DNA of 64,000 bases from positions 1 through 64,000 of the forward strand of contig CAVUAC010000085.1 in the NCBI GenBank assembly GCA_963739335.1, given 5' to 3'. Under the pieces are notes generated by a model. It did not search any database and was not told the DNA's origin. It saw nothing but the letters and a program-made list of their open reading frames with translations. This stretch comes from UBA9647 sp963739335 (GTDB lineage Bacteria > Bacteroidota > Ignavibacteria > UBA10030). Positions 54,992 through 64,000 of this stretch are shown piece after piece. The number at the start of each line of letters is the position of its first letter. Position 1 is the first letter of the stretch. The position numbers and the translations under genes were made by a program.

Positions 54992-57900
54992 TTATCTTTT
55001 CATCAACCGATAAACCATCGGCAGCCCAAAGAATAGCAGCAGGCTGGATACAGAAAAGCCTCCGATGACGGCAATGGCTAGCGATTGTTGCATCTGCGAT
55101 CCAGAGCCAATGCCCAAAGCCAGCGGCAACAATGCGAACACTGCAGCTAACGTTGTCATCAGAATTGGCCTCGCACGCACCTGCCCCGCCCTGATGATGG
55201 CATCATCCAGCGACAGGCCGTCGGCCTGGAACGATTTGACTGAGTGCAAAACGAATATGGCGTTCTCAGCAACAATGCCAATGATCATGATGATGCCAAC
55301 GAAACTCGAGATATTGAATGTCACACGAGAAAGCCAGAGAGCACCAAACACACCCAACAGGGACAGCACGTTGATGACGAAGATTGAGAATGGAACAGTG
55401 AACTCCCCGAACTCAAACAGGAGCACAATGAACACCAACATAAACGCAGCAAGAGCCACCAGGAGCAGCCCGAAGAACGACTCCTGTTGCGTCTGATAGA
55501 TGCCTCCGTAATCAAGAGTGACTCCGCGGGGCAGCACGAGGTTCGCTGCCAGCATTTTCTTGATGTCGTTGACTGTGCTTCCCATGTCACGCCCTGAAAT
55601 ACGGGCAGTCACCGCAATGAGCTCTCGCAATCCCTCTCTCCGTATTTCCGTTTGTCCAACAGTTTTCTTGAAGGTCGCGATGCTCCGGAGAGGAACCGGC
55701 ACGTTGTTTGCATTGATCAGCCGGAGACCTTCAATCCTGTCCACATCATTTCGATAGACGTCGGGATATCGGACACGAATGCCAATAAGCTTCTGCCCTT
55801 TTTGAATATTGCTTTCAGTCTTGCCGCGAATGATTGTCTCCAGTTGATCATGGACATCGCTTGGATTGAAACCCGCCTGCCAGGTTTTCGCCGGATCTAT
55901 GGTTACGACGAATGAGGGTCCGGATACGACAATTCCGCTGAAAACATCGACAACGCCGGGAATCGTTTCGATGAGCGACTTCACTTCTTTGGCCTTGGCT
56001 TGCAGGAGCGTTGGTTCCTCACCGAAGAGTTTGATTTCAATCGGCCGAGGATTGTTGATCAGATCACCGATGACGTCCATCATCATCTGGCCAAACTCAA
56101 TCTCTATCGCTGGTTCCGACGCTTCGACCTTGGATCTGACTTCTGAAATGACCTCTTCAATCCCCCGCGATCGGTTTTTCTTGAGTTTCACGAGGAAATC
56201 TCCGGTGTTTGGCTCCGTCATGAAAAAGCCCAGTTCCAGGCCGGTGCGACGGGAATACGTGTCCACTTCCGGAATCTCCTGGATGATCTTCTCGATCTTC
56301 ATCAATACTCGATTGGTTTCGCTCAGCGATGTGCCCCCTGGGGTCTTGTAGTCGAGAACGAACGTCCCTTCATCCATTTCGGGCATGAATCCACTGCCGA
56401 TCTGCCCATAAAGATGGTAGGTCACGAGCATCACAGCCAGGGCGGCGGGTATCACAGCCAGTCGGTACCGCAAGAGTGCAGCACACGTCCGGCCGTACCA
56501 TTGGGCGATTCGAGACTCCTCATGCTCTTTCGCGACTTCCCGCTCGAAATCCCGCTGCTTGAGCATCAAGGCGGTCAGCAATGGCGCCAGCGTTATAGAG
56601 AAAAGGAACGAGATGAGCATGGCAAAGACCATCGTTATCGACAGCGATGCAAAGAACGCACCAGTGACCCCTCCAAGAAACGCCAGCGGTATTTGAATCA
56701 CAATGGTACTGGCTGACGAGCCGATGATGGCCGGCATCATATGTCGCAACGATCCCGCACTGGCATCGGCAAGAGCCTCTTCGTGGGAAGAGTCTCTTCT
56801 CTTCCGTCGTGCGTACTGCGTAAAGATGTTTTCGATGACGACGATAGAATCGTCAATAATCAACCCGACTGCCGCCGCAATTCCGCCGAGCGTCATGATG
56901 TTGATCGAGAGCCCCACTGCGTTGATGCAGACGATCGTGGATGCGATCGTGACCGGCACAGCAAAGAGGATCACAACCATTACCCGCCAACTTCTCAGAA
57001 AGATGAGCATCACGCTCATGGCAAGCAGGACGCCAATGATGATGCTGTCGCGCGTTCCCGCAATCGAGCTGTTGATGAAATCTCCCTGGTCGTACCAATT
57101 CTCGAACCTCACATCCGATGGTAGCGCCAGCTTCTTGACTTCCTCTGTAACATCCCTGCTAATCTGAACGGTACTTCCTGTAGGTTGTTTGATAATTGTG
57201 ATCAACACGGCATCCTTGCCATCGGCCGTCGTGCGGATGTACCTGTCTGCAACCGAGGGCTTGACTGTCGCAACATCCAACACACGGATCGGGACACCAT
57301 TCTGAAGGGCAACGACAACCGACTCAAGTTCGCTGATTGAACGGACCAGCCCGGACGTCACCGACAGATACAGCTGGTAGTTGTCTTCGACCAGGCCGGA
57401 GGATTTGATGACATTCGTCTTGTTGATGGCTTCCACCACCTGCTCCGGGTTTAAGTGATATGCCGCAAGCTTCTCCGGCGACAACAGCACCAGGAATTCC
57501 CTCATATCACCGCCGGCGATTTCAACCTTCGCCACTCCTTTGACTCGCAGAAGCGCCGGCCGGATTTGATAGAGTGCGATATCACGGAGCTCAACAAGGC
57601 TCTGTTTATCCGACGTGAGACTGTAGCCTTGAATGGGGAATACCGCGACGAACATTTGCTCGGCCTGGATGGATGCTTCGGCCGGAAGCTGGTTACGAAT
57701 GTTCGCTATTCTTCCTTGAAGCATCTGAAGCGTCTGCTGCACGTTGCTCCCCCAATCGAGGCCGATGGAGATTTCTGTTGCGCCGCGGGCGGTGATCGAT
57801 CGAACCATCCGCACACCTGGAATTGAGCTCGCCACTTCCTCCAGGGGTTTTGTGACTTCGATCATCATGCGCTCGACAGGCTGTTCGCCGTTGTCTGCAA

Positions 57901-58042
57901 GAATAACGATGCGAGGAAATGTCACATCCGGGAAGAGCGAGACCGGCATGACCCACGTCAGTGCCGCACCCGAGAGGGCGAACATAACGACTGTGAACAG
58001 TATTGCTTTCGCGTGACGACGTACGTAGTTGAACAGGGCCAT
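54992..58042 (-). CDS. RND family efflux transporter, inner-membrane pump
   Basis: This is a 1016-aa proton-driven pump with the AcrB-like layout: a membrane helix near 15-33, a large periplasmic loop to about 330, six helices to about 540, a second loop and six more helices. The proton-relay pair of aspartates is in GLIIDDSIVVIENIF in the fourth helix. With the adaptor and TolC genes upstream it forms a tripartite export system. The substrate may be drugs, detergents or metals; the Asp pair favours the drug-efflux (HAE) side but does not settle it. Confidence 0.93.
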   Translation of the reverse strand: MALFNYVRRHAKAILFTVVMFALSGAALTWVMPVSLFPDVTFPRIVILADNGEQPVERMMIEVTKPLEEVASSIPGVRMVRSITARGATEISIGLDWGSNVQQTLQMLQGRIANIRNQLPAEASIQAEQMFVAVFPIQGYSLTSDKQSLVELRDIALYQIRPALLRVKGVAKVEIAGGDMREFLVLLSPEKLAAYHLNPEQVVEAINKTNVIKSSGLVEDNYQLYLSVTSGLVRSISELESVVVALQNGVPIRVLDVATVKPSVADRYIRTTADGKDAVLITIIKQPTGSTVQISRDVTEEVKKLALPSDVRFENWYDQGDFINSSIAGTRDSIIIGVLLAMSVMLIFLRSWRVMVVILFAVPVTIASTIVCINAVGLSINIMTLGGIAAAVGLIIDDSIVVIENIFTQYARRKRRDSSHEEALADASAGSLRHMMPAIIGSSASTIVIQIPLAFLGGVTGAFFASLSITMVFAMLISFLFSITLAPLLTALMLKQRDFEREVAKEHEESRIAQWYGRTCAALLRYRLAVIPAALAVMLVTYHLYGQIGSGFMPEMDEGTFVLDYKTPGGTSLSETNRVLMKIEKIIQEIPEVDTYSRRTGLELGFFMTEPNTGDFLVKLKKNRSRGIEEVISEVRSKVEASEPAIEIEFGQMMMDVIGDLINNPRPIEIKLFGEEPTLLQAKAKEVKSLIETIPGVVDVFSGIVVSGPSFVVTIDPAKTWQAGFNPSDVHDQLETIIRGKTESNIQKGQKLIGIRVRYPDVYRNDVDRIEGLRLINANNVPVPLRSIATFKKTVGQTEIRREGLRELIAVTARISGRDMGSTVNDIKKMLAANLVLPRGVTLDYGGIYQTQQESFFGLLLVALAAFMLVFIVLLFEFGEFTVPFSIFVINVLSLLGVFGALWLSRVTFNISSFVGIIMIIGIVAENAIFVLHSVKSFQADGLSLDDAIIRAGQVRARPILMTTLAAVFALLPLALGIGSGSQMQQSLAIAVIGGFSVSSLLLFFGLPMVYRLMKR

Positions 58043-58051
58043 GGCGGTGTC

Positions 58052-59053
58052 CTATTGCGCGACTGTTATGCGAGTGGAATCTGCAAGAGCGTAGCTACCT
58101 TCCGTGATGATACTCATCCCCTCTTTCAGGCTGTGATTGCCAATAGCGACCGTGGAGTCTGTCATACCCTTCACTTCCACAGACACAGAAATGGACAGGG
58201 AATCTCGAGTAAATGTCACAATCGTGTACGAATTGCTCTCGTCGTTTCGAAGAAGAGCCGCCTTTGGCACAATAAAGACTCCCCTGTGCATGCCTGTTAT
58301 GATTCTCACGTCGCCGATCATATCGGTCTTCAGGAGTTTTCGAACGCTAGGATCCCTGGGCGAGAATTTCAAGCGAACTTTCACCGTCTGGCTCATGACA
58401 TCCGACTGAGGGTTGATCGCCTCGAGCTCTGCCGGCAATCTCCTGCCGCCAAGCGCTTGAAGGAAAATGGAGCAACGCTGGCCGACTGCCAGTGACGGAA
58501 GGTCACGTGCCGGAACATCAGCCATGAACATCAGACTCGACAGGTCGATAACCGTGAAGAGTTCGGCATTTTCTGCGACGAATTCACCCTCGCTGATCAA
58601 ACGAGTCGAAACAGTACCATTGACCGAGGCACGAATGGTGACGCTATTCTCCGACGACTTTGCAAGGTCGAGAGCTCGTTGCGCCTCAGCCTTCTGCTCG
58701 CTCGTTTTCGCAGAACGAACGAGCGCCTCGGCCCCGGCGATCGCTGCTTGTGATTCCTTCGTCTGAATGACGGCCAAGACATCTCCGGCTTGCACGGATG
58801 CTCCCTCGAGAGCCAAAACTGAAGTCACTTTGCCCGCGACAGGAGAAAAGAGTTTCTGCTTCCTGAGCGCATCGACTTTGCCAATAGCCTGGACCGCGAT
58901 TTCCATGTCACCGCGTCGAAGGGGCGTTACTTTCACAGCGACTGTTGCTTTCCCATGACCTCCTCCTTCTTCGTCTTCGGATGAAGTTTTCCGTCCACAT
59001 CCTGCCACGATGATGATTACGGTGAGGGCACAGGTAGCCAGAAGATTTTTCAT
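58052..59053 (-). CDS. RND periplasmic adaptor lipoprotein (membrane fusion protein)
   Basis: The 333-aa protein has a lipoprotein signal ending VAGC (cysteine near residue 19). A biotinyl-lipoyl-like half-motif (VAGKVTSVLALEGASVQAGD), a helical hairpin and its second half (VTIRASVNGTVSTRLISEGE) follow, then a beta barrel. It links the pump to TolC. It starts 15 bases after the tolC gene and ends 9 bases before the pump gene. Confidence 0.92.
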   Translation of the reverse strand: MKNLLATCALTVIIIVAGCGRKTSSEDEEGGGHGKATVAVKVTPLRRGDMEIAVQAIGKVDALRKQKLFSPVAGKVTSVLALEGASVQAGDVLAVIQTKESQAAIAGAEALVRSAKTSEQKAEAQRALDLAKSSENSVTIRASVNGTVSTRLISEGEFVAENAELFTVIDLSSLMFMADVPARDLPSLAVGQRCSIFLQALGGRRLPAELEAINPQSDVMSQTVKVRLKFSPRDPSVRKLLKTDMIGDVRIITGMHRGVFIVPKAALLRNDESNSYTIVTFTRDSLSISVSVEVKGMTDSTVAIGNHSLKEGMSIITEGSYALADSTRITVAQ

Positions 59054-59068
59054 GGGCGTTCTTTCGAT

Positions 59069-60349
59069 TTAGCGAGCTGTAAGTTGTTCCAGTTTTGCCA
59101 ACAATGCTTGCCGATCAGCAAGCGTCTGCAGTTCGTCGAGTCTGAGGTCGGTCAATAATTGCTGGGCAGTGAGCACTTCGAGCGACAAGACGCCGCCGAC
59201 GGCATACTTTGATTTTGTCAACGCGAAATTCTCCTCCGCGGCCTTGAGGCTGGATCGAAGAGACCGAAGTCGTTCCTCCGCTTTCCTAAGCTGAAGCTGA
59301 GTTCTTTGATATTCCGTTGTTACGGAGCGACGCACGGCCTGCAACTGCAATCCCAGCGCCTCAGTCGCCAGCTTCCTTTGCTGGACGCGCAGGTCCGTCG
59401 CTCCCCACGTGAAGATGGGCACTTCAAGACTGAGGCCAAACATGTAGCCATAGACACCGGAGCGCTCAGACGCCGGCAGACGCAAGTTGTCGATCGACGT
59501 GAGCAATCCTGCATCGGCGAAAGCGGAGATGACCGGCAATCGTTCGCTTTTCTGGATCTCTGCCTCAAACGCGCTCTTGTTCACGTTCAGTTGTGCCAAC
59601 GTGACGTCAAGACTCTGAGACACATCCGCAGGTGTTCCCTCCAGCGTTCGGAGGGCAAGCAGCGATTCGAGTGAACCATCCAAGGTGAAGGATGTGTCGA
59701 TCTCGCTGCCCATGAGCTCTGCGACTGCGTATTTGGCGGAGGCAAGCGATCCATGCGCTTTCTGCAGTGACCGCTCGGCAGCCTGCAGCTGCACCTGTGT
59801 TTTGAGCACGTCCGTGTAACTCGCTCCTCCACCCTTGGTCAGTCGCTCAACCAGCTCCAAATAGTCCCTGAGCTGCTGCAAGCTTTGCTGCTGCAGCTGG
59901 ATCTCCTTCTGCGATCGCAGCCCTTCGATGAAGAGCTGCTCCACTGCAAAGACGAGATCGCGTTCCGTCACTTGTTTCTCTTTGACCAAGGCATCGCGCT
60001 CAACCAGAAGCTGCTCTGACCGCAAGCTCCGCACACCAGCATCATAGAGCGACTGCTGAATGGCGATGCGCCCTCCAAGCTGACCTCCGTCTGTAATAGC
60101 CGGATCGTAGCCGTGAGTTCCCGACGCAGGAGCATAGCTCGCATCCGTGCTGAGCTTCACTTGCGGCAGCTTGGTGGTCGACAGTTCTTCGCGCGCGAGC
60201 TCCGAGGCCCTGATCGCCATATCGGATGCTCGAGACTTCAGGCTGAACGACTTCGCTTGGTCCAAGCAACGCTGAAGCGTCAGCTGCTGTGCGGGGCAGA
60301 CGAAAACCGCTACACTCGTCACAAGTGTGGTGAGAAGAATGCATTTCAT
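59069..60349 (-). CDS. TolC family outer-membrane efflux protein
   Basis: The 426-aa protein has a signal peptide (ending CPAQ) and two long helical repeats typical of the OEP fold, each with alternating Q, L and A heptads (for example QLQLRKAEERLRSLRSSLKA). It forms the outer-membrane tunnel of the efflux system encoded downstream. Confidence 0.9.
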   Translation of the reverse strand: MKCILLTTLVTSVAVFVCPAQQLTLQRCLDQAKSFSLKSRASDMAIRASELAREELSTTKLPQVKLSTDASYAPASGTHGYDPAITDGGQLGGRIAIQQSLYDAGVRSLRSEQLLVERDALVKEKQVTERDLVFAVEQLFIEGLRSQKEIQLQQQSLQQLRDYLELVERLTKGGGASYTDVLKTQVQLQAAERSLQKAHGSLASAKYAVAELMGSEIDTSFTLDGSLESLLALRTLEGTPADVSQSLDVTLAQLNVNKSAFEAEIQKSERLPVISAFADAGLLTSIDNLRLPASERSGVYGYMFGLSLEVPIFTWGATDLRVQQRKLATEALGLQLQAVRRSVTTEYQRTQLQLRKAEERLRSLRSSLKAAEENFALTKSKYAVGGVLSLEVLTAQQLLTDLRLDELQTLADRQALLAKLEQLTAR

Positions 60350-60448
60350 TGCTTTCCTTCCTTATTGTGTTGCGGCTTCAATACAAAAATGGGGAATCGT
60401 GGATGTCGATTCCCCACTATCCAGCGCATATCACACCATCATCCAACA

Positions 60449-60974
60449 CTAGTCCTTTTCGTTCTCTTCCTTCTCTTCCTTTCCTCCCTTTGCTTTCGGT
60501 ACCACTTTGGTATCCTTAACGACTTTGCCCGTACCTTCAAAAACTACCTCATGCTTCTCTTTTCCGGATTGGATAACAAGTTCGGTACTGGATCGTATCT
60601 CCCTTCGTCAATTTTTCCGATTTGAGAACTTTTCCCTTTGGATACTCCTTCTTCAACGATTTTGAAACAGCGTCAGGGAGCGCCTTTAGAGGCACCGCCT
60701 CTTCGATTTCGGTACACGTGCCATCTGCAGCATAGAGAAGATCGCGATTGATCTTGCCGTCAACGCTTTCAACCTCATAAAGCGTCTTTCCGTTTTCTAC
60801 TTCCTTCGAAGTACCTTTGATCTTCGCATTGGGATAGGCTTTTTGGAACGCAGCTGTGACTGCAGCCGGGAGATCCTTCGCTTTGATCTTCTGCTCCCCC
60901 TGGGCATTGGCAGGAACAGTGGAGCAAACGAACAGCGCCGCAATCAGCGCAAGGATGAATTGAGATTTGTTCAT
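60449..60974 (-). CDS. Exported PepSY-like protein, one-base frameshift
   Basis: The protein of about 174 aa starts with a signal peptide (to about residue 24) and has two tandem PepSY-like units (LPAAVTAAFQKAYPNAKIKG and LPDAVSKSLKKEYPKGKVLK). An extra C near 60586 truncates the second unit; the other frame continues ELVIQSGKEKHEVVFEG and ends in a lysine- and glutamate-rich tail with TAG at 60449-60451. Such proteins are common beside two-component systems and efflux genes; their role is not settled. Confidence 0.75.
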
Positions 60975-61118
60975 ACTTCACCTCCAAATAGTTATAGGAT
61001 TCTTGATTTGGCAGCCCTGGGAACCAAGGTCCTACTCACAAGATAGAACTCAGAAATGAAATCAGGATGAAAAAAGCCTCTTCTTCATGCAAGGAGTCAG
61101 ATCGACGCCCCTACAGTC

Positions 61119-62531
61119 CTACTGAACCTGATGGTCGGACCGGTTGAGCGGCAATTCGACCGTGAATATGCTGCCCCGCCCTTCCTCACTCTGAACGGAA
61201 ATCCTACCGCCATGCAATTCCACAAATCGCTGGGCAATCGCCAACCCTAAACCACTGCCATCGGTTTTTGATCGGGACTGTGAACCGCGATAGAATCGCT
61301 TGAATATTCGTCCCTGCTCGGACTTTGGAATGCCCGGACCGCTGTCCTTTATGACAATCGAAGCAGTTCCGGGTTCCGTCTCGCGCACCTTCAGCGAAGC
61401 TGAGACGTATCTGTTCTTCGCCGAGTATTTGATGGCATTATCCAGCAGGTTGAGAATGACACTCATGAGTTTCTTGTGGTCGCCCTGAATCTCAACAGCC
61501 TCCTCGACGAACACCTTGATCTTGACACCCTTCCTCTTGGCAATCCCGCGGACTGCCTGAACACACTCGACAAGGAGTTCGTCTAGTCTGATCGAGGATA
61601 GCTCCAGTTTCAGCTGAGCAGCATCAAGCCTGGCCAGCGTGAGCAAATCGTTCACCATCGATGAGAGATGGTCGAGTTCAGCAATCGATATGGTGATACT
61701 CTCTTTCAATGACGACCTTTGGGCCGAGCGATTCGCGAACTCCAACTCGCTCCTCATGATGGTGAGTGGCGTCCGAAGTTCATGCGACGCATCTGCGACG
61801 AATTGCCTCTGACTCTTGACCGCGCTGTCTATCCGTGTAATCATTTCATTCAGCGCACTGCCGAGCAAATGCACTTCATCCTTCGCTTTCGGCAACTCCA
61901 GGCGTGCGTCCAGGCTTGTGGCGCTGATCGTCTCGGCTGTTCGCACCATCTTCATCATCGGCTTGAACGCCATTGCCGCAATGACATACGCAGCGCAGCC
62001 AGACAGAAAAAGTCCCACAGGTATCAGGATGAGAAACAGCAGTCGCAGGTGAGCCAAGTTGTCTTCGATCTCATGCATCGGTGCCGCGACCTGAACGATG
62101 TACTGAATCCTGTTCTCGATTTCAACGGGGCACTGCATAACTCGATGTTTCCTGTGGCCGATCTTGACAGTCCACTTTTGCACGGTAGCTTCAGCCCCGG
62201 AATTCCAACGCATTTCCGTGTCAAGGAAAAAACCGGGATCGGCAAACACCACCTTTCTCTCTGGTGTCAACAAGCGCATCTGGACCGCTGTCAATCCTCC
62301 GGTCTGGATCGAATCGAGCTCTGAACGGTTAGGGAAGTTTGGTTCGAAATGATTTTCCTCGAGCTCTGTCGCAATCTTGTCGGCGTGGCTCTCCAGGCGA
62401 GCATCAAGCTTCGCCACCTCGTTATCCAAAGCGCTGTTGTAAATCAGCAGTGCGAAACCTGATGTCAAGATGCCAAAGACGAGAGTGTACGCGATTACTA
62501 TTTTGACTTTGATTGAAAGCACATCGATCAC
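61119..62531 (-). CDS. Sensor histidine kinase next to efflux genes
   Basis: The 470-aa kinase has two membrane helices (about residues 10-32 and 155-177) enclosing a periplasmic domain, a HAMP domain, the phospho-acceptor FVADASHELRTPLTIMRSEL, and ATPase motifs LLDNAIKYS, IKDSGPGIPKSEQG and DGSGLGLAIAQRF. It is in the class of heavy-metal and envelope-stress sensors. The start is GTG at 62531, six bases after the response regulator gene. It probably controls the PepSY and RND genes just downstream. Confidence 0.92.
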   Translation of the reverse strand: MIDVLSIKVKIVIAYTLVFGILTSGFALLIYNSALDNEVAKLDARLESHADKIATELEENHFEPNFPNRSELDSIQTGGLTAVQMRLLTPERKVVFADPGFFLDTEMRWNSGAEATVQKWTVKIGHRKHRVMQCPVEIENRIQYIVQVAAPMHEIEDNLAHLRLLFLILIPVGLFLSGCAAYVIAAMAFKPMMKMVRTAETISATSLDARLELPKAKDEVHLLGSALNEMITRIDSAVKSQRQFVADASHELRTPLTIMRSELEFANRSAQRSSLKESITISIAELDHLSSMVNDLLTLARLDAAQLKLELSSIRLDELLVECVQAVRGIAKRKGVKIKVFVEEAVEIQGDHKKLMSVILNLLDNAIKYSAKNRYVSASLKVRETEPGTASIVIKDSGPGIPKSEQGRIFKRFYRGSQSRSKTDGSGLGLAIAQRFVELHGGRISVQSEEGRGSIFTVELPLNRSDHQVQ

Positions 62532-62537
62532 CTGAGA

Positions 62538-63215
62538 TCAGGGCTCTTGATCAGAAAACAAGTAACCGCTTCCTCGGGCAGTGTGGATGAGTGTTGTACC
62601 ATACCCTTTGTCCACCTTCTGCCGCAGGAATTTCACAAAAGACTCAATCACGTTGCTCCGCGGCTCAAAATTCATATCCCACAAGTGCTCCGAGATCCGC
62701 TGCCTTGAAATGATCTCATGGGGATGCATCATGAAGAGCTCGAGCAGGGCAAATTCCTTCGCCGTCAAATGTATTTCCTTTCCGTCGCGAAATGCTCGAT
62801 GGGTCTTCAACTCAAGACGCAGGCCAAAAAGCTCGATGCTCGTGGTTCGCACGTCCGTTCGCCTACGCGCCAGTGACCGAATCCGGGCGAGAAGCTCGCC
62901 CGTATGGAACGGCTTGGGGAGATAGTCATCCGCCCCGCTATCCAGCCCTCGTATCTTGTCCTCAACATCGTCGAGCGCCGTGAGCATAAGAATCGGCGTG
63001 AGCACTTTCTGCTGCCTTATCTTGCGGCACGTCGTCCAGCCATCCTGCTTGGGAAGCAAGACATCGAGAATGATCACATCGTTGTCGTTCACCACAGCGA
63101 GCTCTTCGCCAGTCATACCATCGTATGCCACATCGACAGCAAACCCTTCCGCACGCAGACGCTTCTTCAGCGAAGCAGCGATCTTCCTGTCATCCTCTAT
63201 CAGCAAAATTCTCAT
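62538..63215 (-). CDS. OmpR-family response regulator
   Basis: The 225-aa regulator has LLIEDDRKIAASLKKRLRAE, the phospho-acceptor Asp in VIILDVLLPKQDGW, DDYLPKPFHTGELLARIR, and a winged-helix domain with LTAKEFALLELFMMHPHEII and SNVIESFVKFLRQKVD. It pairs with the kinase directly downstream. Confidence 0.94.
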   Translation of the reverse strand: MRILLIEDDRKIAASLKKRLRAEGFAVDVAYDGMTGEELAVVNDNDVIILDVLLPKQDGWTTCRKIRQQKVLTPILMLTALDDVEDKIRGLDSGADDYLPKPFHTGELLARIRSLARRRTDVRTTSIELFGLRLELKTHRAFRDGKEIHLTAKEFALLELFMMHPHEIISRQRISEHLWDMNFEPRSNVIESFVKFLRQKVDKGYGTTLIHTARGSGYLFSDQEP

Positions 63216-63458
63216 GACAATCGACCACTATGATACAACCTGAATATGAAAAGATAATGAAAAACTTTGTCATCGAGGCCGGCAAACAAGGCGCGCCTTG
63301 AGTCGCTAATAACACTCCAGCACCCGAACGCAGGGAGTCAGAAGTGAAAAAACAGCAGGGCCGACTAAATCTCATCGGCCCTGAATTGATCAGCATCGCT
63401 CGGCAGAGATGCGCACAACTTCTCCTCGCCAGAATACCCTATGGATATCGCTAGTTTC
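63216..63458. other. Intergenic gap upstream of the response regulator
   Basis: No gene is seen in these 243 bases. A short palindrome (CAAGGCGCGCCTTG near 63287-63300) lies about 70 bases before the regulator start and might be an operator. Confidence 0.4.
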
Positions 63459-64000
63459 TCACTGTCGATCGAGTATGAGAACCATGAAGCTCCCGGGTTC
63501 CATCGTTGGTCGCGGATTGGGACGATCAGCAGTCGGAGCCGGCGGGGGTCCGAAGGTCGCACCTGCCATATAGATCTTGTGCGTTTTTCCATCCAAAGCC
63601 ATTGTTCGAGAGCGAGGCTGTGTCGGTACGTTTTCGATAACTGTGTACTTGTCCGGGGTCTCCTCTTTGACCACCGTCATCGTTCCTTCCCCATTGGAGC
63701 TGAAAGCGAGGCTCGTCACAGGATCATATGCGGCTGCGTCAACGCCGGAACCGATGGGAATTGATGCGACAACCTTGCCCGACGTATAGTCGAGGACAAT
63801 CATGAGTTTGTTCCCGCACACTGAGAAGAGTCTGTTATGCGCACGATCGATTGCCAGGCCGCTGGGCTCTTCGCCTGGTGCGAGAGGCCAGCGCGCGATG
63901 ACCTTCAATGACTTGGCTTCGAATGCCGTGATGACACTCTTGTCCTCGATGTTCACAAAGATGTTGCCACGGAGATCGGTTACTGCGAACTCTGGTTTCC
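63459..64000 (-). CDS. YncE-like beta-propeller protein, 5' end beyond the window
   Basis: The frame is open from the window edge to a stop at 63459, giving about 180 C-terminal residues. Repeated blades read like VIARWPLAPGEEPSGLAIDR, LMIVLDYTSGKVVASIPIGS and GVDAAAYDPVTSLAFSSNGE, the YVTN/YncE pattern of seven-bladed propellers. These are usually exported. Function unknown; it is not obviously coupled to the two-component genes. Confidence 0.75.
   Translation of the reverse strand, partial: KPEFAVTDLRGNIFVNIEDKSVITAFEAKSLKVIARWPLAPGEEPSGLAIDRAHNRLFSVCGNKLMIVLDYTSGKVVASIPIGSGVDAAAYDPVTSLAFSSNGEGTMTVVKEETPDKYTVIENVPTQPRSRTMALDGKTHKIYMAGATFGPPPAPTADRPNPRPTMEPGSFMVLILDRQ

Overview
This window looks like the end of a contig from a bacterium of the Bacteroidota/Chlorobi/Ignavibacteria neighbourhood. 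That placement is inferred and of moderate confidence. It rests on a bacillithiol enzyme (BshC), a PASTA protein next to rpe, meso-diaminopimelate synthesis, outer-membrane porins with TolC and RND export, and sigma70-type promoters. The genes are mostly housekeeping, closely packed and of even composition. No CRISPR array, prophage, intact insertion sequence or tRNA was seen. One tmRNA gene (ssrA) is present.

Layout. (1) Bases 1-4113 are an almost exact reverse complement of 4145-8268, with a 31-base single-copy spacer, so pnp, aroA, ugpC and part of bshC appear twice. The left arm gets progressively more error-rich towards base 1 and breaks its genes. This is most likely a fold-back artefact at a contig end; the right arm continues into the rest of the chromosome and is the copy to trust. 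(2) 7.4-11.1 kb: cdd-tdk-punA-bshC (nucleoside salvage and bacillithiol). (3) 11.6-21.2 kb: PASTA protein, rpe, nagA, an Lrp/AsnC regulator, glnA, enoyl-CoA hydratase, apt, bcp, tryptophanase and three small genes. (4) 21.3-25.5 kb, minus strand: M28 peptidase, SDR, TolB-like propeller, peroxiredoxin. (5) 25.6-29.8 kb: a metal (probably zinc) uptake cluster. (6) 29.9-37.7 kb: yqeY, cvpA, mutS2, a biotin carboxylase with its biotin carrier, purL. (7) 37.7-38.2 kb: an unexplained non-coding stretch. (8) dapF. (9) 39.2-54.3 kb: a phosphate-starvation block. (10) 54.3-64 kb: tmRNA, a tripartite RND efflux system, a PepSY-like protein, a two-component pair and a truncated propeller protein.

The phosphate block is the most interesting part. 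It holds a phosphate-type porin, pstSCAB, phoU and phoBR. It also holds four promoters with a PHO-box-like array of four 5-base repeats at an exact 11-base period followed by a -10 element. Three of these drive a family of tiny paralogous single-pass membrane proteins (48, 61 and 68 aa) that I do not recognise. The fourth, weaker one drives an operon of a GT4 glycosyltransferase, a calcineurin-like phosphoesterase and a HAD phosphatase. This resembles the phospholipid-to-glycolipid remodelling genes of phosphate-starved bacteria. An (alpha/alpha)6-type glycosidase of unknown specificity lies downstream of the third small gene.

Many conserved genes (ugpC, aroA, tnaA, znuA, the biotin carrier, purL, pstB, phoR, the PepSY gene) each carry a one- or two-base indel, often at a short homopolymer or dinucleotide run. 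This pattern suggests residual long-read indel error rather than true pseudogenes. Coordinates for these genes are given for the repaired reading frame.
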